Assembly: GCF_004785795.1 (NCBI RefSeq)
Contig: NZ_SRRO01000001.1
Location: forward strand, 2,542,001-2,606,000
DNA length: 64,000 bases
Source: Nocardioides eburneiflavus
GTDB lineage: Bacteria > Actinomycetota > Actinomycetes > Propionibacteriales > Nocardioidaceae
Direction of reading: 5' to 3'
Within the stretch, counting starts at the first letter, position 1. Each line of letters begins with the position of its first letter. The notes beneath the pieces were generated by a model. It was not told the DNA's origin. It did no database searches and saw only the letters and a list, made by a program, of their open reading frames with translations. Shown here one piece after another: positions 36,345 through 45,012 of this stretch. Position numbers and translations under genes: made by a program.

Positions 36345-36683
36345 TCAGGTCTCCAGGCAGAACTCGTTGCCCTCCGGGTCGGCCATCACAATGAGCTCGT
36401 CGTGCCGCGTGACGACGGTGGCGCCGAGGCGCACCAGCCGGTCGCACTCGGCCTTGAGGTCTCTCGGGGCGCGGAGGTCGAAGTGCTGCCGGTTCTTGGC
36501 GACCTTCGGCTCGGGCACCCGCTGGAACCAGAGACTGGGCCCACCCCACCCTGCGGGCTCGACCCAAGCGCGGTCCGGGGTGCTGTCCTCGTCGACGTTC
36601 GAGCCGAGGGCGCCCGCCCAGAACGCGGCTACCCGCAGCGGGTCCCGGCAGTCGAACGTCACCGACTTCACGAAGGAGGGCAC
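36345..36683 (-). CDS. VOC (glyoxalase-like) family protein
   Basis: 112 residues, one vicinal-oxygen-chelate unit pair: SFVKSVTFDCRDPLRVAAFW at the start and the closing VVMADPEGNEFCLE-type strand. The metal-ligand positions of true glyoxalases are only partly kept (His in RQHFDLR, Glu at the end), as in the glyoxalase-like domain group. Start is GTG at 36683. Function unknown. It stands head to head with a truncated ATPase remnant. Confidence 0.82.
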   Translation of the reverse strand: MPSFVKSVTFDCRDPLRVAAFWAGALGSNVDEDSTPDRAWVEPAGWGGPSLWFQRVPEPKVAKNRQHFDLRAPRDLKAECDRLVRLGATVVTRHDELIVMADPEGNEFCLET

Positions 36684-36709
36684 GGGTCGACCGTACGCGG
36701 TGGACGTAG

Positions 36710-36985
36710 GGTCCGGCCGTCTCGGAGGGCAGGGAGGTCGTCCTCGACTTCTCGTTCTGGACCCGACGGATGCGCGACGACTATCGCGAGATCCTCGCTC
36801 CCACCGGGGTCGTGCCCGAGACGATCTACCTGGCGACCGATCGGGACACCGTCCTGAGGCGCATGCGGGCGAGGGCCGGCACCCACTCGGACGACTTCGT
36901 GCTCTCTGAAGACCTCGTCCGGCAGTACGTCGACCACTTCGAGCCGCCCACACCGGACGAGGGTCCGCTCACGGTTGTTCGGTAG
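36710..36985 (+). pseudogene. C-terminal remnant of an AAA/kinase-like ATPase
   Basis: From just after a TAG at 36707 the frame reads about 91 residues that look like the second half of the small actinobacterial AAA family ATPase/kinase: VVLDFSFWTRRMRDDYRE, TIYLATDRDTVLRRMRARAG and the very typical end DHFEPPTPDEGPLTVV. The first half, with the Walker A P-loop, is missing and its place is taken by the divergent VOC gene. The only ATG (36770) gives 71 residues. Most likely a 5'-truncated gene after rearrangement; expression is doubtful. Confidence 0.72.
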
Positions 36986-37024
36986 CGACGGTCGTGCTGC
37001 GGGCTTGCACGGACACGCCTGTGG

Positions 37025-37050
37025 CCCCGCCGGTCATCGATCTGGCGGGG
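37025..37050. terminator. Hairpin between convergent pseudogenes
   Basis: CCCCGCC (37025-37031) and GGCGGGG (37044-37050) form a 7-bp GC stem with a 12-base loop between the ATPase remnant and the convergent DUF222 gene. No T-run. Confidence 0.4.
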
Positions 37051-37062
37051 TGTGGGGCGGGG

Positions 37063-38515
37063 TCATCGTCGGCGGGGTCGCGGGATGCCGGGTGGGGCTG
37101 GCGACTCGCCGCGGACGAGCGGCTCGAGGTCGGTGGTGCCGGTGTGGTCGCGGCGGTAGCGGTGGCCGTGGGGGCTGGTCCACGCGAAGACGCCGGGCTC
37201 GACCATGGCGTAGCGCCAGGGTGAGTGGGTCTTGAGGCGGTGGTGGAACCGGCACAGGCAGGCGAGGTTGTCGGTCTGTGTCGGGAGGGGTTGGGGTCTG
37301 CCTTCTGCTTCGGCGTCGTGGTCGTAGGCGACGATGTGGTCGACGTCGCAGCGCCGTGCTGGTCTCGCACATCCGGGGAAGACACACGTGCGGTCGCGGA
37401 GCTGGACTTGTTCGCGGATGTCGGCGGGGACCTTGTAGGTCTGCGCGGTGAGGTGGGTGTTGAGGTCGATGACGGGCTTGATGGTGACCTCGGTGCGCGA
37501 GTCGGCGCACCAGGACTGGACCTGCTCGAGCAGGACCAGGCGCTGGCCGTTCTCCATCCGGCCGGTGGGACCGAACACCGTGGTGTCGCCGGAGAAAGAC
37601 GCGTCGACGTGGGCGTGGATCACCACCGCACGGGCGGCCGGCAGGTGCGGCTCGTCGGCGTCGCCGCCGCCAGCGCCGGTGTCCTCCAGGTCGGCGCCGC
37701 CGCCGGCGAGATCCAGCGCGGTCTGCGTCCTGGCGAGGTCACCCAACGCTTTGGCGCGGCGCGCATCGAGTGGCAGCAGCGATCCGAGGGCGGCATGGGT
37801 GGCGGCGTGGTGGGCGACGGCGCGGTCGAGGTCGAGGGCGTCGGCGATGTCGACCTCGGCCTCGATCCGCAGGGTGCCGGCGTAGTGCACGTCCTCGGTG
37901 TCCACGGTGACGTGGCGCGGGTCGACGTGCAGGTAGCCGTCCTCGGGGTCCTGCGTGGGGTCGGCGGTCGCGAGGTCGTAGCGCCTGATGGTCTCCGCGA
38001 CGAGCCGGTCGAGCTGCGCGGACCCGACCCGTCCGGCGACGGCGGCGACCTGCGCGTCGACGAACGCGGCCGCCTCGACCGTCAGGGGAGGGGTGGAGTG
38101 GATGGTGGTGTCTGCGACCGCGCGTGCCCGCCACGCCGGGCACCGCACCGGCGTGGACCTGAGCCCACAGCCGCGGCAGGCGGTGGCGCAGCTCGAGGGC
38201 GTGACCGATGAGCTTCTTCGCCGCCGTCGACGTGATGCCGAGGACGGTGCCGAGCTCGGCGCAACAGAACTCCGCCACCAGCGGAGCACCCTCACCGGCG
38301 ATGGGCTCCTCGTGCTGCGACCCGGGCACCGTGAACGACGCCGCCGTGTGGATCGACTCCGGCGGGTGCAGGTCCGCCCACCGGGCGGCGAGAGCGAGTT
38401 GCCGGGCGGCGGCACGGTCCTCGTCCTCACGAGCAGACCGGATCGTGGCGAGCAGGTCGGCGGGCGAGAGGTCGTCTGCGACCTCTCGCGCCTCGGCTGC
38501 CACCGTCTCGATCAT
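37063..38515 (-). pseudogene. DUF222 / HNH endonuclease gene with one-base frameshift
   Basis: A 13E12-like gene broken by one extra base. From the ATG at 38515 the DUF222 part reads MIETVAAEAREVADDL to LWAQVHAGAVP, then the frame is lost; the rest continues in another frame from PAWRARAVADTTIH to a complete HNH domain with the usual zinc Cys (CVFPGCARPARRCDVDH, NLACLCRFHHRLKTH). Removing one base from the CCGGG tract at 38136-38140 would restore about 483 residues. Possible sequencing error, recent mutation or programmed shift. Unlike the first DUF222 gene it has no LexA box upstream. Confidence 0.8.
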
Positions 38516-38601
38516 GCGTTTGATTGTAGTCGTCGGGTCCGACAACGGCCCTCGCGCGGACGAAGGCCAGCAGGGTCTCGTGACGGGACTTCGTCCCTCC
38601 T

Positions 38602-38631
38602 CGACCAGCGCTGGTCGGGCTGGTCGACCAG
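38602..38631. repeat. Palindromic dispersed repeat
   Basis: Two nested palindromes, CGACCAGCGCTGGTCG (38602-38617) and CTGGTCGACCAG (38620-38631), inside a longer imperfect hairpin region (about 38575-38665) with GAGGAACG and GGTTTCGAGG words that recur in the repeats at 53.4 and 54.9 kb. It lies between the broken DUF222 gene and an acetyltransferase. Confidence 0.55.
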
Positions 38632-38722
38632 CGAGGAACGCGGGGTGGTTTCGAGGCTAGGCTCCGCTCGCACCTCGCACAGCGAGGGAGCGGCGGTCGG
38701 CCCCGGCGCCTAACCTCCTCCC

Positions 38723-39205
38723 ATGCCCGCCGGCCGACGCGTCCTCCACCCCATGCGCGAGGAGGACGTGCCCGCTGTCGTGGAGCTCCAGGAGCCCGCG
38801 GCAGTGGCAGGACTGTCGGACGTGTTCCCGCAGGACCGCCATCCGTTCCCTCGCGAGGTGATCGGGGCCCGCTGGTGGGAGGAGCTGGCAGACCCGGCCA
38901 TCGAGTGCTTCGTCATCGAGGCAGCGGGGCGGGTCGCCGGGTTCGCGGCAGTGCGCGGCACGGAGGTGCTGCACTTCGGCACCGCACTCGACACGTGGGG
39001 GAGCGGTCTCGCCACGGCAGCCCACGACGAGCTCGTCGAGCTCCTGCGCGCACGCGGGATCGTGCGCCCGACCCTCCACGTCTACGCCGCGAACGCGAGG
39101 GGGAGGCGCTTCTGGGAGAAGCACGGGTGGCGGCCGACGGGAGACGTGGAGCGCGGCTCGTTCCCGCCGTACGCCGAGCTGCTCGCCTACGAGCTGGCGA
39201 CCTGA
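38723..39205 (+). CDS. GNAT family N-acetyltransferase
   Basis: 160 residues. MREEDVPAVVELQEPA begins the fold; DTWGSGLATAAHDEL is the acetyl-CoA binding stretch (weaker Q/R-x-x-G-x-G match, WGSGLA) and ANARGRRFWEKHGWRPTGD is the conserved helix before the last strands. Substrate unknown. TAACCT at 38711-38716 lies six bases before the ATG, suggesting a leaderless transcript. Its 3' end overlaps the convergent isochorismatase gene by 19 bases. Confidence 0.87.
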   Translation: MPAGRRVLHPMREEDVPAVVELQEPAAVAGLSDVFPQDRHPFPREVIGARWWEELADPAIECFVIEAAGRVAGFAAVRGTEVLHFGTALDTWGSGLATAAHDELVELLRARGIVRPTLHVYAANARGRRFWEKHGWRPTGDVERGSFPPYAELLAYELAT

Positions 39206-39891
39206 CGTCGCCCCGCCTCCACCAGGTCGAGCACCTCGCTCGTGGGGCGCACGTCGCCGTAGGAGCGGTAGACGACGTGCAGGGTGGCGTTGTGGTCGCG
39301 GTCGCGCACCGCGGCACAGGCGTCCGCGACGAGGATCACCCGCAGGCCGCAGGTGCTCGCGTCCCGGACGGTGTCCTCCACGCACACGTTGGTGACGGTG
39401 CCGGCCACGAGGAGCGTGTCGATCCTGCGGGCGGCGAGCAGCGCAGGCAGCTCGGAGGAGCCGGGGAACCAGGCACTGCGGGCGATCTTCTCGACCACGA
39501 GGTCCTCGGGCCGCACCGCGAGCCCGTCGTGCAGTCGCGACCTCGGCAGACCCTCTCCCCCGGAGCGCGCGTACAGCTCGGCTACCGCGTCGCCGAAGAA
39601 CTCGCGGTCCTTCGCCGTCGGCGGGGCGTACGCCGGCACGACCCACGCGACGACCCCGCCGGCGTCGCGGAGCGCCGTCGCCACGCGGTTGACCCGCGGC
39701 ACGATCCCTCGGACGTAGGCGGACCCACGCACGAAGAACGGCACCACGTCGACCACGACCAGGGCCGTACGCCCGGGGTCGAGGGACTCGTAGGCGTGCC
39801 GACGGCCACGCCTGGCCTCCTGCCGCGCGTACTCCCGGTCCTCGACGAGCCAGTCGTGGTCCGCCGTGAGGTCCCCGAGGTCGTCCGGCAC
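39187..39891 (-). CDS. Isochorismatase-like cysteine hydrolase
   Basis: 234 residues. The catalytic triad of the family is visible: Asp in ALVVVDVVPFF (about 48), Lys in VVEKIARSAW (about 138) and Cys in TVTNVCVEDTVRDA (about 173), with the conserved cis-peptide VT before it. Members hydrolyse isochorismate, nicotinamide, N-carbamoyl or other amide/ether substrates; the residues do not fix which. GTG start at 39891. Single gene. Confidence 0.9.
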   Translation of the reverse strand: MPDDLGDLTADHDWLVEDREYARQEARRGRRHAYESLDPGRTALVVVDVVPFFVRGSAYVRGIVPRVNRVATALRDAGGVVAWVVPAYAPPTAKDREFFGDAVAELYARSGGEGLPRSRLHDGLAVRPEDLVVEKIARSAWFPGSSELPALLAARRIDTLLVAGTVTNVCVEDTVRDASTCGLRVILVADACAAVRDRDHNATLHVVYRSYGDVRPTSEVLDLVEAGRRQVASS

Positions 39892-39994
39892 GGTGGGCAG
39901 TCTGCCAGCGCACACCCGCCGTCCGGGCGGGGATGGGCGTACGCCGCGCCGATAGGCTGCCACTCGACCCGACCCACGACCCCGAAGGATCCCC

Positions 39995-41086
39995 ATGGCC
40001 GGCGGACTGTTCGCCCTCCTCGACGACGTCGCCGCACTCGCGCGCATCGCCGCAGCCAGCGTGGACGACGTCGGCGCCGCCGCCGGGCGCGCCAGCATGA
40101 AGGCCGCCGGTGTGGTGGTCGACGACACCGCCGTCACCCCGCAGTACCTCCACGGATCCCCGGCCGCGCGCGAGCTGCCGATCATCAAGAAGATCGCCAT
40201 CGGGTCGCTGCGCAACAAGTTGCTCTTCATCCTGCCCGCGGCCGTCCTGCTCGGGCAGTTCCTGCCGGGCCTGCTGCCGGTGATCCTCATCTTCGGTGGT
40301 GGCTTCCTCGCCTACGAGGGCGCGCACAAGGTGTGGGAGAAGGTCAGTCGCCACGAGCCCGTGGTCGAGGAGGCGGAGGAGGAGCTCACCAGCACGGGCG
40401 AGCTGAGCCCCGAGCACGAGGCGAAGACCGTCGCGGGCGCCATCCGCACGGACTTCATCCTCAGCGCCGAGATCATGGTCATCGCGCTCAAGGAGGTCGT
40501 CGGCGCCGACCCCGACGCCACCATCTGGATGCGCGCGATCGTCCTGGCCGCGGTCGCCGTGCTGATCACGGTGCTCGTCTACGGCGTGGTCGCGCTCATC
40601 GTGAAGATGGACGACGTCGGGCTCCACCTGGCGGAGAAGCCCTCCAAGGGCTCGCAGCGCGTCGGTCTCGCCCTCGTCTCCGCGATGCCGCGCCTGCTCA
40701 CCGCGATCTCCCTCGTCGGCACGCTCGCGATGCTGTGGGTCGGCGGCCACATCTTCCTGGTCAGCCTCTACGAGATCGGCGGGCACGACGGCCTGCTCGA
40801 GGGCACCACGTTCGGCGACGTCCTGCACGCGCCCTACGACCTGGTCCACCACTGGGAGGACGCCGTCCACGAGGCCGTCGGCGGCACCCTCGGCGCCCTG
40901 CTCGGCTGGGTGCTGAACACCGTGGTCTCCGGGATCGCCGGCCTCGTCCTCGGCGCGATCGTGCTGGCCGTGCTGCACGCCTTCGGCATCGGCGGCGGCC
41001 ATGGCGCCGGCCACGGTGAGGACCACGGTGAGGACCACGGTGAGCCGGCCACCGGCGACACCGCCGAGGATTCTCCGAATCGCTGA
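39995..41086 (+). CDS. DUF808 family (YedI-like) membrane protein
   Basis: 363 residues. The DUF808 opening MAGGLFALLDDVAALARIAAASVDDVGAAAGRAS is unmistakable in spacing (written here in part), followed by KAAGVVVDDTAVTPQYLHG and about six helices (78-110, 150-170, 180-205, 225-255, 300-335). The tail has repeated His-Gly-Glu-Asp units, possibly metal binding. E. coli YedI is of unknown function. AAGGA lies nine bases before the ATG and a TAGGCT box at 39953-39958 may be the -10. Confidence 0.88.
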   Translation: MAGGLFALLDDVAALARIAAASVDDVGAAAGRASMKAAGVVVDDTAVTPQYLHGSPAARELPIIKKIAIGSLRNKLLFILPAAVLLGQFLPGLLPVILIFGGGFLAYEGAHKVWEKVSRHEPVVEEAEEELTSTGELSPEHEAKTVAGAIRTDFILSAEIMVIALKEVVGADPDATIWMRAIVLAAVAVLITVLVYGVVALIVKMDDVGLHLAEKPSKGSQRVGLALVSAMPRLLTAISLVGTLAMLWVGGHIFLVSLYEIGGHDGLLEGTTFGDVLHAPYDLVHHWEDAVHEAVGGTLGALLGWVLNTVVSGIAGLVLGAIVLAVLHAFGIGGGHGAGHGEDHGEDHGEPATGDTAEDSPNR

Positions 41087-41130
41087 GGGCGGTCCTACCC
41101 TTTTCTGGTCCGCGCGGGAGATCCCGACGA

Positions 41131-41144
41131 TGCACAGATGTGCA
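41131..41144. promoter_or_regulatory. TGCACA-GA-TGTGCA palindrome upstream of ahcY
   Basis: Perfect six-base arms around GA, 32 bases before the ahcY start codon, in the 90-base gap after the DUF808 gene. It could be an operator or an mRNA hairpin. No SAH-riboswitch core is recognisable in this gap. Confidence 0.3.
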
Positions 41145-41176
41145 GCGCAGACGCCCTCCTCGACAGGAGACAACTG

Positions 41177-42643
41177 ATGGACCACCACGTCGCTGACCTC
41201 ACCCTTGCCGCGTACGGCCGCAAGGAGATCGAGCTCGCCGAGCACGAGATGCCGGGCCTGATGGCCATGCGCGAGCGCTACGGCAAGGACCAGCCCCTCC
41301 AGGGTGCGCGGATCGCCGGCTCGCTGCACATGACGATCCAGACCGCCGTGCTGATCGAGACCCTCGCCGCCCTCGGAGCGGACATCCGCTGGGCCACCTG
41401 CAACATCTTCTCCACCCAGGACCACGCTGCGGCCGCGGTCGTCGTCGGCCCCCCGTCGAAGGGCGGCACCCCCGAGGACCCGCGCGGCATCCCGGTCTTC
41501 GCCTGGAAGGGCGAGACCCTCGCCGAGTACTGGGACGAGGCCGAGAAGGTCTTCGACTTCCCCGCCGAGGACGGCGAGGTGGGCGGCCCCAACATGCTGC
41601 TCGACGACGGTGGCGACATCACGATGCTGCTGCACCTCGGCGTCGAGTACGAGAAGGCCGGCGCCGTGCCGTCGCAGGACTCCACCGACAACGAGGAGTT
41701 CAAGGAGGTGCTGCGCGTCCTGGCCCGCTCGCTCGAGGCCGACCCGCAGCGCTGGACCAGGCGCGCCCCGCTCATCAAGGGCGTCTCCGAGGAGACCACC
41801 ACCGGCGTGCTCCGCCTCTACGAGCGGTTCAAGGAGGGCACCCTCCTCTTCCCGGCGATCAACGTCAACGACTCGGTCACCAAGTCCAAGTTCGACAACA
41901 AGTACGGCTGCCGCCACTCGCTGATCGACGGCATCAACCGCGCCACCGACGTCATGATCGGCGGCAAGGTCGCGGTCGTGTGCGGCTACGGCGACGTCGG
42001 CAAGGGCTGCGCGGAGTCACTGCGCGGCCAGGGTGCGCGCGTCATCGTCACCGAGATCGACCCGATCTGCGCGCTGCAGGCCGCGATGGACGGCTACGAG
42101 GTCAAGCGCCTCGAGTCGGTCGTCGAGACCGCCGACATCTTCATCACCACGACCGGCAACTTCGACATCATCACCGTCGAGCACTTCCACAAGATGAAGC
42201 ACCAGGCGATCGTCGGCAACATCGGCCACTTCGACAACGAGATCAACATGGCCGGCCTGGCGAAGATCCCCGGCATCGTCAAGGACGAGATCAAGCCGCA
42301 GGTCCACCAGTGGATCTTCCCCAGCGAGAACGGCGAGCCCGGCAAGAAGATCATCGTGCTGTCCGAGGGCCGCCTGCTCAACCTGGGCAACGCCACCGGT
42401 CACCCCTCGTTCGTCATGTCGAACTCCTTCACCAACCAGGTGCTGGCGCAGATCGAGCTCTTCTCCAAGGCCGACGACTACGAGCTCGGTGTGCACGTGC
42501 TCCCCAAGCACCTCGACGAGGAGGTCGCGCGGCTCCACCTCGACGCCCTCGGCGTCGAGCTGACCGAGCTCACCAAGGAGCAGGCCGCCTACCTCGGCGT
42601 CCCGGTGGAGGGCCCGTTCAAGTCCGACCACTACCGCTACTGA
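41177..42643 (+). CDS. ahcY: Adenosylhomocysteinase
   Basis: 488 residues. It splits S-adenosylhomocysteine into adenosine and homocysteine in the methyl cycle, using tightly bound NAD. Motifs: [29 protein letters not shown] (here [10 protein letters not shown]), [11 protein letters not shown] with the catalytic Lys/Asp, NAD-binding [13 protein letters not shown] and the C-terminal HYRY. The insert near 150-190 is that of the actinobacterial long form. Start 41177 is fixed by AGGAG at 41165-41169. Adjacent to mtrA as sahH is in mycobacteria. Confidence 0.97.
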   Translation: MDHHVADLTLAAYGRKEIELAEHEMPGLMAMRERYGKDQPLQGARIAGSLHMTIQTAVLIETLAALGADIRWATCNIFSTQDHAAAAVVVGPPSKGGTPEDPRGIPVFAWKGETLAEYWDEAEKVFDFPAEDGEVGGPNMLLDDGGDITMLLHLGVEYEKAGAVPSQDSTDNEEFKEVLRVLARSLEADPQRWTRRAPLIKGVSEETTTGVLRLYERFKEGTLLFPAINVNDSVTKSKFDNKYGCRHSLIDGINRATDVMIGGKVAVVCGYGDVGKGCAESLRGQGARVIVTEIDPICALQAAMDGYEVKRLESVVETADIFITTTGNFDIITVEHFHKMKHQAIVGNIGHFDNEINMAGLAKIPGIVKDEIKPQVHQWIFPSENGEPGKKIIVLSEGRLLNLGNATGHPSFVMSNSFTNQVLAQIELFSKADDYELGVHVLPKHLDEEVARLHLDALGVELTELTKEQAAYLGVPVEGPFKSDHYRY

Positions 42644-42674
42644 GCGCGCCGAGCGTTCCCGCGTAGCGCCACCG

Positions 42675-42709
42675 GGTCATGGCGCCAGCCCTAGACTGGC
42701 GCCATGACC
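42675..42709. promoter_or_regulatory. 14-bp inverted repeat spanning the mtrA start codon, with -10 in its loop
   Basis: Arms GGTCATGGCGCCAG (42675-42688) and its exact complement (42696-42709) flank a 7-base loop. The mtrA ATG (42704) is inside the right arm. TAGACT at 42692-42697, partly in the loop, is a good -10 for a transcript starting at or near the ATG. The site could bind a dimeric regulator, perhaps MtrA itself. Confidence 0.55.
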
Positions 42710-43402
42710 GACCTTGCCGAGCCCGCTCGCGGCAGCGTGCTCGTCGTCGACGACGACGCCTCCCTCGCGGAGATGCTCTCCATCGTCCTGCGCCAGGAGG
42801 GTTTCGACAGCCGCATCGTCGGCCGCGGTGACGTGGCCCTCGACGCGTTCCGCGACTACCGTCCCGACCTCGTCCTCCTCGACCTGATGCTCCCCGGCAA
42901 GGACGGCATCGACGTCTGCAAGGAGATCCGCGCCGAGTCCGGCGTCCCGATCGTGATGCTCACCGCCAAGGGCGACACCGTCGACGTCGTGGTGGGCCTC
43001 GAGTCCGGGGCGGACGACTACATCGTCAAGCCGTTCAAGCCCAAGGAGCTCATCGCCCGGGTCCGCGCGCGCGTACGCCGCAACGACGTCACGCAGGACG
43101 AGGGCCTGACCATCGGGGACGTCTCCATCGACGTCGCGGGCCACTCGGTGACCCGTGAGGGCGAGCCGATCAACCTGACGCCGCTCGAGTTCGACCTGCT
43201 CGTCTGCCTGGCCCGCAAGCCCTGGCAGGTCTTCACCCGCGAGGTCCTGCTCGAGCAGGTCTGGGGATACCGGCACAGTGCCGACACCCGCCTGGTCAAC
43301 GTGCACGTCCAGCGCCTGCGCTCCAAGGTCGAGCACGACCCGGAGAACCCGGAGGTCGTGGTGACCGTGCGGGGCGTGGGCTACAAGGCCGGCAAGTCCT
43401 AG
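42704..43402 (+). CDS. mtrA: Two-component response regulator MtrA
   Basis: 232 residues, OmpR/PhoB type. The receiver (10-123) has the acidic pocket Asp16-18, phosphoacceptor Asp60 in LVLLDLMLPGKDG, and the Thr/Lys switch residues in MLTAKGD and DDYIVKPF. The winged-helix domain (135-230) has LTPLEFDLLVCLARKPWQVFTRE and RLVNVHVQRLRSKVE. MtrA is the conserved actinobacterial regulator of cell division and wall hydrolase genes. The transcript is probably leaderless. mtrB follows after 8 bases. Confidence 0.97.
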   Translation: MTDLAEPARGSVLVVDDDASLAEMLSIVLRQEGFDSRIVGRGDVALDAFRDYRPDLVLLDLMLPGKDGIDVCKEIRAESGVPIVMLTAKGDTVDVVVGLESGADDYIVKPFKPKELIARVRARVRRNDVTQDEGLTIGDVSIDVAGHSVTREGEPINLTPLEFDLLVCLARKPWQVFTREVLLEQVWGYRHSADTRLVNVHVQRLRSKVEHDPENPEVVVTVRGVGYKAGKS

Positions 43403-43410
43403 GAGCCCCG

Positions 43411-45012
43411 GTGAGCATGCGCGACCGGCTCCCACCGGCGCTGCGCCACGGGCCCGCCTTCTGGCGGCGCTCGGTGCAGGCCCGCGTCGTGGTGAGCACG
43501 GTGCTGCTGTCGGCGGCCGTCGTCGGCATCGTCGGCTGGTTCCTCATCCAGCAGACCCGCGACGGCCTCCTCGACAACCGGGTCGCCGCGGTCGTGCAGG
43601 AGGCCGAGGGCGAGACCGAGGCGGCCCGGGTCGCCCTCGCGGCCGCGTCGGGCCTCGACGTCGACGAGTCCGCGCAGCAGCAGGCCCTCGTCGAGCCGAT
43701 CCAGGCGCGCGGCGCCACCCGCGGCTTCGCAGTCGTGCTGTCCCCGCCGATCGACGAGGGCCTCCGCCTCGCCGACGGCGGCGCCAAGTTCACCGAGGGC
43801 CTCGACCTCTCCAGCGTGCCCGAGACGCTCGAGGACCGCTTCGACTCCCTGTCCCCGACGGCGTGGACCTACACCGACATCCGTACGACCCGCGACATCC
43901 AGGGCCTCCCCGAGGGACCCGGCATCGTCGTGGGCAGCCAGGTCCGGCTCCCCGCCGACGACAACACCTACACCCTCTACTACCTCTACCCGCTCGCCGA
44001 GCAGCAGGAGACGCTCGCGCTGGTCTCTCGCGCGATGCTCATCGCGGGGGTGCCGCTGCTGCTGCTCGTGGCCGGCCTCACCTGGCTCGTCACCCGCCAG
44101 GTCGTGACGCCGATCCGGATGGCCCGCCGGGTCGCCGAGCGCCTCGCCGCCGGCCAGCTCCAGGAGCGCCTGCGCGTGACCGGCGAGGACGACCTCGCGC
44201 GCCTGGCCACCTCCTTCAACCAGATGGCCTCCAACCTCCAGAAGCAGATCCGCCAGCTCGAGGAGCTCAGCCGGCTCCAGCGCCGCTTCGTCTCCGACGT
44301 CTCCCACGAGCTGCGCACCCCGATCACGACCGTCCGCATGGCCAGCGACGTCATCCACGACGCCAAGCCCTTCCTCGACCCGGTGACGGGCCGGGCGGCC
44401 GAGCTGCTCCAGATGGAGCTCGACCGCTTCGAGACGCTGCTCGCGGACCTGCTGGAGATCAGCCGCTTCGACGCGGGGGCCGCGGTGCTCGAGACCGAGG
44501 ACGTCGACCTCGTCGACGTCGCCCGCCGGGTGGTCGACATGACGTCGGTGCTCGCCGCCCAGCGTGACACACGCGTCGTCCTGCACGACCCCGGCGCCCC
44601 GTGCGTCGCGGAGGCGGACGTACGTCGGGTCGAGCGGATCGTGCGCAACCTGGTCACCAACGCCATCGACCACGCCGAGAGCCACGACGTCGAGGTCTTC
44701 GTCGGCGCCGACCGGCAGTCCGCCGCCATCGCGGTGCGCGACCACGGCGTCGGGCTCGGGCCGGGGGAGTCGGCGATGGTGTTCAACCGGTTCTGGCGCG
44801 CCGACCCGGCCCGCGCGCGCACCAGCGGCGGCACCGGGCTCGGCCTCTCGATCTCGCTCGAGGACACCCACCTGCACGGCGGCTGGCTCCAGGCGTGGGG
44901 GCGTCCCGGGGAGGGGGCCCAGTTCCGCCTGACGCTGCCGCGCCACCTCGGCACCCAGCTGCGGCACTCGCCGCTGCCGCTGGTGCCCACCGACGCGCGG
45001 GAGACGGCATGA
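43411..45012 (+). CDS. mtrB: Sensor histidine kinase MtrB
   Basis: 533 residues. Two transmembrane helices (about 26-46 and 207-229) flank an extracytoplasmic sensor domain; a HAMP domain (230-282), HisKA with phosphoacceptor His299 in VSDVSHELRTP and HATPase (N box NLVTNAIDHAE, G boxes DHGVGLGPGE and GGTGLGLSIS) follow. It phosphorylates MtrA. GTG start with AGGAG five bases before it, overlapping the mtrA stop region. The stop overlaps the lpqB start (ATGA). Confidence 0.96.
   Translation: MSMRDRLPPALRHGPAFWRRSVQARVVVSTVLLSAAVVGIVGWFLIQQTRDGLLDNRVAAVVQEAEGETEAARVALAAASGLDVDESAQQQALVEPIQARGATRGFAVVLSPPIDEGLRLADGGAKFTEGLDLSSVPETLEDRFDSLSPTAWTYTDIRTTRDIQGLPEGPGIVVGSQVRLPADDNTYTLYYLYPLAEQQETLALVSRAMLIAGVPLLLLVAGLTWLVTRQVVTPIRMARRVAERLAAGQLQERLRVTGEDDLARLATSFNQMASNLQKQIRQLEELSRLQRRFVSDVSHELRTPITTVRMASDVIHDAKPFLDPVTGRAAELLQMELDRFETLLADLLEISRFDAGAAVLETEDVDLVDVARRVVDMTSVLAAQRDTRVVLHDPGAPCVAEADVRRVERIVRNLVTNAIDHAESHDVEVFVGADRQSAAIAVRDHGVGLGPGESAMVFNRFWRADPARARTSGGTGLGLSISLEDTHLHGGWLQAWGRPGEGAQFRLTLPRHLGTQLRHSPLPLVPTDARETA

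Noticed and set aside
36770-36985. 71-residue independent small protein
   Set aside because: The coding similarity continues upstream of this ATG and matches only the C-terminal half of a larger ATPase, so it is a remnant.
41000-41045. Tandem repeat at the 3' end of the DUF808 gene (GGTGAGGACCAC units)
   Set aside because: It is in frame and encodes the His-Gly-Glu-Asp tail, so it is a coding repeat.
41087-41176. SAH riboswitch before ahcY
   Set aside because: The conserved core of that riboswitch is not recognisable in the 90-base gap; only a short palindrome is seen.
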